DNA of 12,069 nucleotides from Candidatus Gastranaerophilales bacterium (GTDB lineage Bacteria; Cyanobacteriota; Vampirovibrionia; Gastranaerophilales; Gastranaerophilaceae): assembly GCA_910587245.1 (NCBI GenBank), contig CAJULX010000041.1:1-12069 (forward strand). The letters are read 5' to 3'. The notes under the pieces are model-generated. The model ran no database searches. It was not told the origin of the DNA and was given only the letters and a program-made list of their open reading frames with translations. Both the position numbers and the translations under genes were made by a program. This document shows, one piece after another, positions 7,476 to 12,069 of the stretch (the stretch's first letter is position 1; every line of letters begins with the position of its first letter).

Positions 7476-7522
7476 AAAAAAATATTTTTTGATATTAAAA
7501 AATACAATATTAAAAAATATTT
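7476..7522 (-). terminator. AT-rich hairpin after the PlsC pair, possible terminator
   Basis: Arms 7480-7496 and 7506-7522 pair at 16 of 17 positions around a nine-base loop, and on the minus strand the stem is followed by a short T run (from the A at 7476-7479). It lies 18 bases past the stop of the second acyltransferase gene. The stem has almost no GC, so it would be a weak terminator. Confidence 0.5.
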
Positions 7523-7539
7523 CAAAGAAAACCTAAGCA

Positions 7540-8208
7540 CTAAACAAGTTCATAGCTTGTCATATCTGCAATTTGTTTACGCCAATTTTCTATAATATCT
7601 TCTTCATCATCAAGATAAGAGATTGGCTTGCCCGCTTGAAGAGTAATATCACTTTTCTTAAAAATATTCCAGTTATACTTTTCCACACCCGAAATGGCTA
7701 CCGGGAGAATATCTGCTTTGACCATCTTTGCAACAACCGCAAAACCTTTATTTACGGCTTCAACCTTCTTGTTTTTTCTTATACCGCCTTGAGGAAAGAT
7801 ACATAAACTAAAATTAGCTTTAAATACTTCTTTTGTACTTTTTATTGTCGCAACCTCAAGTTTTTCACGATTAACAGCAAAAGCTCCCAGCCTTGAAACA
7901 TTTCTTGTAATGTATTTTGCAAGAAAGCTATCTCCTTCAAAAAGTTCTTTTTTTGCCATGTAAGCAAGTCCGATACCCGAAGCAATTGTAGCTAAAAACG
8001 GATCAAAATAAGAAATATGATTTGGTGCAATAATACAGGGTTTTTTTATTTCATAATCGCTTTTTTTGTATTTTATATTGTAAAACAAAGAAGAAAACGG
8101 CAAAAAAACCACATACAAGGCATAAATTTGATATAATTTTGTAAAAATATTAAAATCCCTTGCCTGCTTTTTTGCGTAGTTTTTTTTAGTTTTATTTTCC
8201 TTACACAT
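7540..8208 (-). CDS. PlsC-type 1-acylglycerol-phosphate acyltransferase, second copy
   Basis: A 222-residue protein of the LPLAT family, which transfers an acyl chain to lysophosphatidic acid in membrane phospholipid synthesis. Catalytic block NHISYFD is at 63-69 (H64, D69); block II is GAFAVNREKL (108-117); block III reads FPQGGIR (138-144) rather than FPEGTR, so the acceptor-binding Thr-Arg is altered; block IV is ILPVAISG (167-174). A hydrophobic stretch near residues 30-43 may sit at the membrane. I chose the ATG at 8208 over the one at 8244 because AGGGAG stands six bases before it and its overlap with the first gene (ATGTGTAA, 8201-8208) is short. It is a tandem paralogue of its neighbour and may have drifted in substrate. 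Confidence 0.87.
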   Translation of the reverse strand: MCKENKTKKNYAKKQARDFNIFTKLYQIYALYVVFLPFSSLFYNIKYKKSDYEIKKPCIIAPNHISYFDPFLATIASGIGLAYMAKKELFEGDSFLAKYITRNVSRLGAFAVNREKLEVATIKSTKEVFKANFSLCIFPQGGIRKNKKVEAVNKGFAVVAKMVKADILPVAISGVEKYNWNIFKKSDITLQAGKPISYLDDEEDIIENWRKQIADMTSYELV

Positions 8209-8863
8209 CAGCTTCTCCCTGCGATAATCTGATAATTTTATCACTCCAAACTTTTACCATTTCTTGAGTATCGTCATTATAATGAATAGGTTTGCCTATT
8301 CTTATTACAATTTTACTCTCAAACGGCTTTCTGTCTTCTTTTAATGCACCCGTTATCGCCACAGGCAAGATATCGCATTTCAAAGTTTTTGCTATACCTG
8401 CAAACCCTCTGGAAACATTATCCATATTCCCGTCTTTTTCCCTTGTCCCCTGTGGAAAAAGCCCAAGAACCCAATTTGTTTTTTTAATCCCAAGCGCCGT
8501 TTTTATGGTAGAAACCCCTAATTTTTCACGATTAACGGCAAAAGCACCCAGTAAATTTAGGAAAAACCTTGCTACAGGTTTTTCAAAAAGTTCTTTTTTT
8601 GCCATATATGCAATAGGCCGGCCGACAGCATCCACAAGGAGAAAGGGGTCAATGGCACTCATATGATTTGATGCCACAATAAAAAATCCCTTTTTTGGAA
8701 CATTTTCCTTGCCATATATTTTAAGCCCGCAGGCTACCTTGTAATACCCTCCATATACAACAGAGCATGTAAGCCACTGAAAAAATGCCCTAAATACATT
8801 AAATTCTTTAGGCTCTCTGTGAGTATATGTTCTTTTTTCCTCTTTTTTATTACTTTCTGGCAT
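8201..8863 (-). CDS. plsC: PlsC-type 1-acylglycerol-phosphate acyltransferase, first copy
   Basis: A 220-residue LPLAT-family enzyme, usual length for PlsC, acting at the inner membrane in phosphatidic acid synthesis. Block I is NHMSAID (66-72; catalytic H67, D72), block II GAFAVNREKLG (106-116), block III FPQGTR (136-141) and block IV LPVAITG (166-172). All key residues are present, with Gln in place of the usual Glu in FPEGTR. An AGGAGG lies three bases before the ATG, a tight spacing. It overlaps the second copy by eight bases, so the two are coupled. An exact substrate cannot be read from sequence; an acyl-ACP-dependent role is the default. Confidence 0.92.
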   Translation of the reverse strand: MPESNKKEEKRTYTHREPKEFNVFRAFFQWLTCSVVYGGYYKVACGLKIYGKENVPKKGFFIVASNHMSAIDPFLLVDAVGRPIAYMAKKELFEKPVARFFLNLLGAFAVNREKLGVSTIKTALGIKKTNWVLGLFPQGTREKDGNMDNVSRGFAGIAKTLKCDILPVAITGALKEDRKPFESKIVIRIGKPIHYNDDTQEMVKVWSDKIIRLSQGEADV

Positions 8864-8882
8864 ATGCCTCCTAAAGATAAAT

Positions 8883-8910
8883 TTGCCAAAAACATAGATT
8901 TTGTTATAAT
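8883..8910 (+). promoter_or_regulatory. promoter of the OmpH/Skp gene
   Basis: TTGCCA (8883-8888) and a perfect TATAAT (8905-8910) are 16 bases apart, pointing to a start near 8917 and a leader of about 65 bases. The leader contains a TATGG/CCATA inverted repeat. It lies between diverging genes. Confidence 0.6.
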
Positions 8911-8982
8911 TTTAACATGAAAATTATGGAATATAATTCTACCATATTATCATAGAAATATTCTTTTTAGGAAGGAGAATTT

Positions 8983-9426
8983 ATGAAAAATAAAATTTTA
9001 GCCGTTATTCTTGCATTTACAATGGTAATGCCGGTTTTTGCGGATACTATAGGCAGTGTCAATTATAGAGAAGTAATAGATAATTATTCAAAAGCAAAAA
9101 CTGCACAAAACGAAATCGAAGACAAGGCAAATTCAATACAAATTTTCCTTCTTGATAAAGAAAAAGAATTCAAAACAATGCAGTCTCCAGTTCAACAAAA
9201 AGCCTTCAGAGAAAAAACCGCAAAATCACTTGAGCAGCAAGAAAAAGCACTTCAAGCATTTAGAGGCAAAAAAGAAAAGGAAATAGATGACGCGATTGTA
9301 GCAGCAATCAAAGCTGTTGCCATTGAAAATAAAATAGATGCAGTTGTAGATGCCAGAGTCATGTTCTTTGGAGCCGTTGATATTACTCAAAAGGTTATTA
9401 CAAAACTGAATATGGGCGAAAAATAG
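8983..9426 (+). CDS. OmpH/Skp-family periplasmic chaperone
   Basis: A 147-residue protein with a Sec signal peptide (MKNKILAVILAFTMVMPVFA, cut before D21). The mature part begins IGSVNYREVIDNYSKA, the IGxVxxxxVxxxY start of OmpH proteins, followed by long charged helices (about 40-105) that form the coiled-coil tentacles, and ends with the conserved DAVVDARVMFFGAVDIT segment near residues 118-134. Skp binds unfolded outer-membrane proteins in the periplasm, so its presence supports an outer membrane. A GGAAGGAG Shine-Dalgarno stands before the ATG. No BamA or Lpx genes are adjacent, unlike the usual E. coli arrangement. Confidence 0.88.
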   Translation: MKNKILAVILAFTMVMPVFADTIGSVNYREVIDNYSKAKTAQNEIEDKANSIQIFLLDKEKEFKTMQSPVQQKAFREKTAKSLEQQEKALQAFRGKKEKEIDDAIVAAIKAVAIENKIDAVVDARVMFFGAVDITQKVITKLNMGEK

Positions 9427-9486
9427 CACTTATATTAAGATTATTTTATTTCATAAAATTAAAACTTTACAAAAAATTATTTTTTG

Positions 9487-9492
9487 TATAAT
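9487..9492 (+). promoter_or_regulatory. -10 box of tRNA-Ser(TGA)
   Basis: A perfect TATAAT lies 12 bases before the tRNA. A TTTACA 15 bases upstream is a possible -35, with short spacing. Between them, TACAAAAAA pairs with TTTTTTGTA (9468-9489), a palindrome that could also end transcription from the OmpH gene. Confidence 0.5.
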
Positions 9493-9504
9493 ATAAATTC
9501 ATCT

Positions 9505-9592
9505 GGAGGAGTGCCAGAGCGGTTTATCGGAGCGGTCTTGAAAACCGTCGTACGTGACGAGCGTACCGTGGGTTCGAATCCCACCTCCTCCT
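9505..9592 (+). tRNA. tRNA-Ser (anticodon TGA)
   Basis: Type II tRNA with acceptor GGAGGAG (9505-9511) pairing to CTCCTCC (9585-9591). The anticodon arm is GCGGT-CTTGAAA-ACCGT, giving anticodon TGA (reads UCA). The variable arm is a five-base GTACG/CGTAC hairpin and the T arm is GTGGG-TTCGAAT-CCCAC. The base in the discriminator position is T, not the G usual in bacterial serine tRNAs, and no CCA is encoded; a T run follows directly. It is the last ordinary gene before the DGR and marks the left edge of that region. Confidence 0.93.
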
Positions 9593-9648
9593 TTTTCCTT
9601 TTTATAATGGAAAAACATGCTGAAATTGATAATATGCTGGATTTACAA

Positions 9649-9703
9649 AATTAAACTAAATTAACATGCCTTAAAAAGGTAAATTGTACTGAATTAAACT
9701 AAA
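9649..9703 (+). repeat. 12-bp direct repeat upstream of avd
   Basis: AATTAAACTAAA occurs at 9649-9660 and again at 9692-9703, 43 bases apart (about four helical turns). The second copy ends just before the GAGAGGTG ribosome-binding site of avd. It could be a pair of regulator sites for the DGR operon, or a trace of a local duplication; the sequence does not decide. Confidence 0.6.
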
Positions 9704-9717
9704 CGAGAGGTGTAATT

Positions 9718-10095
9718 ATGGCACAGTATCTTCATTTGAACATTTACAAAAAATCATTTGATTTCCTTGTAAAACTAACCCAGCTAACATCAAATTTTCA
9801 AAGAGATTTTCGTTTTACAATAGGCGAAAAATTAAACAGCACTACAATCGGTTTTATAGTACTTATCTATAAAGCAAACAGCGCAAAGGAAACAGAACGC
9901 GTAGATTACATTATAAGGCTTTTGGATGAACTACAGAAAATAACGGTTTTAACCCGTCTTGCCACGGAATTAAAAAATATACCCCGCGAAAGATATATGG
10001 AACTTGCTCTTATGCTTGAAGATATAGAAAAACAATTGAGCGGCTGGAAAAATCATACTGTAAAAACAATAGAAGAAACAAGCGCTACAGTATAA
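9718..10095 (+). CDS. avd: Avd accessory variability determinant of a DGR
   Basis: A 125-residue protein of the Avd family, which forms a barrel-shaped pentamer of four-helix-bundle subunits that binds the DGR reverse transcriptase and template RNA and is required for cDNA synthesis. Visible here: the motif FQRDFRFTIGEKL (27-39), a positively charged segment that in the family contacts RNA, then helices with RLLDELQKITVLTRLATEL (67-85) and RERYMELALMLEDIEKQL. Length is close to the family norm. A GAGAGGTG ribosome-binding site stands before the ATG. It is 16 bases upstream of the reverse transcriptase, so they are one operon. Confidence 0.93.
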   Translation: MAQYLHLNIYKKSFDFLVKLTQLTSNFQRDFRFTIGEKLNSTTIGFIVLIYKANSAKETERVDYIIRLLDELQKITVLTRLATELKNIPRERYMELALMLEDIEKQLSGWKNHTVKTIEETSATV

Positions 10096-10111
10096 AAGAT
10101 AAGGTAAAAAT

Positions 10112-11455
10112 ATGGATGAAAAATTGGAAAATCCGCAACAAAAGGGGTTGCCGGCAGATGATATAATTCAACCAGAAGAATCGACAGAAATTCAAACCGA
10201 TACACGTCAACCGGAACCGGGAAGAAGAAATAAAATCCACAAAATAAAACTTCATGAACTTACCTTAAAAGCCTTATTTGATGCTTATTATGATTGCAGA
10301 AAACATAAAAGAAACACCATGCAATCAATGAAATTTGAATGGCAGCTTGAAAAAAATCTGTTTAAACTTTATGAAGATTTAAAAAATAATACATATGTAA
10401 TCGGCAAAAGTATTTGTTTTATTGTTACGGTTCCAAAACCGCGTGAAGTATGGGCAGGTGCATTCAGAGACAGAATAGTGCATCATCTTATCTATAATGC
10501 CGTGAAAGAAAGGTTTGAAAACCGTTTTATTAATGACAGTTTCAGCTGTATCCCAAAAAGAGGTACTCTTGCGGGTGCCAAAAGAGCAGCAAAATTTGCT
10601 CGTTCTGTCACACAAAACTATACCCAAAAAGCTTATTTTATGAAGGCAGACATAAGTAACTATTTCAACAGTATTGATAAAAAAATTCTTGTAAAAATAA
10701 TAGAAAGATATGTTCCTGAAAAATGGCTGATAGATTTAATAAGGCAGGTAATTTTTCATGACCCGAAAACAAATGTTTACATTAAATCTGAAAAAAAATT
10801 ATGGGAAAGATTACCAAAACACAAATCCATGTTTAATAATATAGATACAAAAGGTGTTCCCATAGGAAATCTCACCAGCCAATTTTTTTCAAATGTTTAT
10901 CTTAATGAACTTGACCAATACGTAAAACATGTGCTCAAAATAAAATATTATTGCAGATATGTTGATGATGTTCTTCTTATGCATAAAGATGTTAAATATC
11001 TGAATTACTGCTACAAAAAAATTGATGAATTTTTACAAACAAATCTTGCATTATGCTTGAACCCCAAAAAGAAAAATATCAACCTTGTCTGCCGCGGATT
11101 TGATTTTGTAGGACATGTTATAAAACCTAACAGAACATTCCTAAGAACTACCATAATAAAAAACTCCTTCAGAACCATAAATGAATGGAAAAAAAGCGAA
11201 AACCGCTTTGAAGAAGAAAAATTAACCGAATTCAAAAATAAAATAAACAGCTATCTTGGAATGTTTCGTCATGTAAACGGTTACAGGTTAAGAAAAAAAA
11301 TCTGCAATAAATCAGCTACACTTTTTACAATTCCGGATGAAGAATATACAAAAATACAAATACTAAAAAATCAAAAGAATGAAAAAATAAATTTGGAAGA
11401 TAATTTTACACAAAAACAAAAGAAAAAATCTGACCCATCGGAAGATAGCAGTTAA
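10112..11455 (+). CDS. DGR reverse transcriptase
   Basis: A 447-residue group-II-intron-like reverse transcriptase of the DGR clade. Visible motifs: RDRIVHHLIYN (119-129, motif 1), SFSCIPKRGT (143-152, motif 2), KADISNYFNSID (178-189, with catalytic D180), IGNLTSQ (251-257), where group II intron and retroviral-type enzymes have QGxxxSP, YVDD (283-286, catalytic D285 and D286), and GFDFVGHVI (329-337). The SQ variant is linked in DGR enzymes to adenine-specific mutagenesis. There is no maturase or endonuclease domain. An acidic, proline-containing 40-residue N-terminus precedes the conserved core and a Lys-rich tail (from about 411) follows it. It copies the template RNA to a mutated cDNA that replaces part of a target gene. 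Confidence 0.96.
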   Translation: MDEKLENPQQKGLPADDIIQPEESTEIQTDTRQPEPGRRNKIHKIKLHELTLKALFDAYYDCRKHKRNTMQSMKFEWQLEKNLFKLYEDLKNNTYVIGKSICFIVTVPKPREVWAGAFRDRIVHHLIYNAVKERFENRFINDSFSCIPKRGTLAGAKRAAKFARSVTQNYTQKAYFMKADISNYFNSIDKKILVKIIERYVPEKWLIDLIRQVIFHDPKTNVYIKSEKKLWERLPKHKSMFNNIDTKGVPIGNLTSQFFSNVYLNELDQYVKHVLKIKYYCRYVDDVLLMHKDVKYLNYCYKKIDEFLQTNLALCLNPKKKNINLVCRGFDFVGHVIKPNRTFLRTTIIKNSFRTINEWKKSENRFEEEKLTEFKNKINSYLGMFRHVNGYRLRKKICNKSATLFTIPDEEYTKIQILKNQKNEKINLEDNFTQKQKKKSDPSEDSS

Positions 11456-11458
11456 AAT

Positions 11459-11510
11459 TGCTTAAAAAACCTCTTTTGTTGAATAATTTAACAAAAGAAT
11501 AAAATTCTTC
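11459..11510 (+). promoter_or_regulatory. hairpin leader before template copy 1
   Basis: Starts three bases after the RT stop with TGCTTAAA (11459-11466). Then TCTTTTGTTGAA (11472-11483) pairs with TTTAACAAAAGA (11487-11498), 12 bp with one G-T and a three-base loop. There is no T run after it on the plus strand; on the minus strand it is followed by a T run (from the A at 11464-11469), so it might terminate antisense transcripts. A TGCTTAAA plus hairpin also precedes copy 2, suggesting a structural role in the template RNA. Confidence 0.6.
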
Positions 11511-11511
11511 T

Positions 11512-11780
11512 AACAGCTTGTGTAACCGCTCCAGCGTAAGCGGCATACCGTACTGTCCGTCGCAGTATCCAAGCACAAGTAAGCAGAATCAGCATCCAGC
11601 CTTCGTATGGACTTCTACGGCCTACACTTCAAGCAATTGTACCGACAGCGGTAAAGCTTACCGCACATATTACTTGAATGGTACGAGCTGGAGTTTGAGC
11701 GGGTTCTGCGCTACCACTACCGTAGACAGCTACTGGGTACCCGGCTACACAGAATTTGGTTCAGTTCGTTGTAGTTTTGG
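11512..11780 (+). other. DGR template-repeat candidate, copy 1
   Basis: GC content of 11521-11760 is about 51%, well above the surrounding AT-rich DNA. The frame in which it matches copy 2 is open from 11503 and would read NSLCNRSSVSGIPYCP, then WTSTAYTSSN and YYLNGTSW, and near the end FGSVRC, the pattern of the C-terminal variable domain of C-type-lectin-like DGR targets. It has no usable start codon or ribosome-binding site and immediately follows the RT, the usual place for a template. Codons rich in A at positions 1 and 2 (AAC, AGC, TAC, AAT) are common, as expected of a template. It is longer than many templates (roughly 100-150 bases). The right boundary is set by the drop in GC. A silent or degraded variable region is the alternative. 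Confidence 0.7.
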
Positions 11781-11820
11781 ATTTAGAAAATCAAAAAAAC
11801 ATAGTGAGATCAATATACAA

Positions 11821-11872
11821 TGCTTAAAAAGTGAGTGTTATTGCTTTAAGGGGCAAAACAGTTTTTTAAGCA
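11821..11872 (+). other. structured spacer RNA after template copy 1
   Basis: TGCTTAAAAA (11821-11830) is the exact reverse complement of TTTTTAAGCA (11863-11872). Inside it TGTT and TTGC pair again with AACA and GCAA, giving an imperfect hairpin with inner loops. In the Bordetella phage DGR the spacer just after the template primes cDNA synthesis; this element has the right position to do so. It might otherwise be a terminator or dimer-forming structure. Confidence 0.5.
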
Positions 11873-11938
11873 CATTCTAACCCGTCAGGAGGTAGCAGAA
11901 AATATATTATCATTTTAATGTATTAAATCTGCTTAAAG

Positions 11939-11955
11939 ACTCCTTAATAAGGAGT
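11939..11955 (+). promoter_or_regulatory. hairpin leader before template copy 2
   Basis: ACTCCTT (11939-11945) pairs with AAGGAGT (11949-11955) around AAT, a perfect 7-bp stem, one base after TGCTTAAA (11930-11937). It lies 43 bases before copy 2. The AAGGAG arm looks like a ribosome-binding site, but no ATG, GTG or TTG follows in a long frame. Confidence 0.5.
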
Positions 11956-11998
11956 ACTGTTCATTGAAAACTTCATTAAACGGATAATAACCCTCCCA

Positions 11999-12069
11999 AA
12001 CAGCTTGTGTAACAACTCTAGCGTGAGCGGCATACCGTACTGTCCGTACCAGGGTTTCAGCGCAAGTAA
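11999..12069 (+). other. DGR template-repeat candidate, copy 2 (cut by the window end)
   Basis: The 71 visible bases match copy 1 at 59 positions (83%), with no gaps, and read NSLCNNSSVSGIPYCPYQGF in the same frame. Copy 2 has AAC where copy 1 has CGC, and TAC where copy 1 has TCG, so it is the more A-rich at those sites. The frame is open back to 11951 but lacks an ATG, GTG or TTG start with a ribosome-binding site. It begins 487 bases after copy 1 starts. Whether it is a second template or a variable copy cannot be settled without the rest. Confidence 0.65.

Noticed and set aside
8201..8244. ATG at 8244 as start of the second acyltransferase
   Set aside because: It lies deeper inside the first gene without a good ribosome-binding site; AGGGAG is placed correctly for the ATG at 8208.
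11518..11880. Open frame of 120 codons through template copy 1 as a real gene
   Set aside because: It starts at TTG with no ribosome-binding site, its last third is low-GC spacer that also forms the hairpin, and it lies in the usual template position. It is more likely the non-coding image of a target domain.
11887..11927. AGGAGG followed by an ATG at 11919 as a gene start
   Set aside because: The spacing is too long and the frame ends after two codons (ATG TAT TAA).
9718..12069. Group II intron or retron instead of a DGR
   Set aside because: The RT lacks maturase and endonuclease domains and carries the SQ motif; an Avd gene precedes it and template-like repeats follow. No msr/msd structure of retron type or domain V-like catalytic RNA was seen.
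11459..12069. CRISPR array
   Set aside because: The two repeats are hundreds of bases long and only two are visible; there are no short regularly spaced repeats.

Overview
The window is AT-rich DNA (repeat region near its right end excepted) from a bacterium with an outer membrane: it encodes an OmpH/Skp-like periplasmic chaperone, secreted proteins with Sec signal peptides, and good Shine-Dalgarno sites. The mix of genes (HisC fused to a HAD phosphatase beside HisB, paired PlsC acyltransferases, a DUF378 membrane protein, a diversity-generating retroelement) would fit a gut member of the non-photosynthetic cyanobacterial lineage (Gastranaerophilales/Melainabacteria). That placement is an inference from gene style; nothing in the window proves it.

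Left part (1-2232): tRNA-Ser(GGA) with its terminator; a TetR-family regulator with a consensus-spaced promoter overlapped by a near-perfect 28-bp palindrome, coupled by an ATGA overlap to a short-chain dehydrogenase; a decayed gene on the minus strand; and tRNA-Met(CAT) on the minus strand. Middle part (2299-8863, mostly minus strand): a secreted beta-rich protein, a HisC-HAD fusion and HisB, together covering three consecutive histidine-biosynthesis steps if the HAD domain is the histidinol-phosphate phosphatase; a small DUF378 membrane protein on the plus strand; an unrecognised 498-residue membrane protein built from two related halves; and two overlapping PlsC-type acyltransferase genes. 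OmpH/Skp (8983-9426, plus) and tRNA-Ser(TGA) follow.

Right part (9600-12069) is the most interesting region. It is a diversity-generating retroelement (DGR): an Avd accessory protein, a reverse transcriptase with the DGR-type IGxxxSQ motif and YVDD active site, then a GC-richer (about 51%) segment in the usual template-repeat position that would encode the C-terminal variable domain of a target protein but has no start codon or ribosome-binding site. About 490 bases further on a second copy of the same segment begins and runs off the window (59 of 71 visible bases identical). Each copy is preceded by a TGCTTAAA motif and a hairpin, and the first is followed by a long structured spacer. This suggests one reverse transcriptase serving at least two templates in tandem. 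No variable repeat inside an intact target gene is present in the window, so the target(s) must lie elsewhere.
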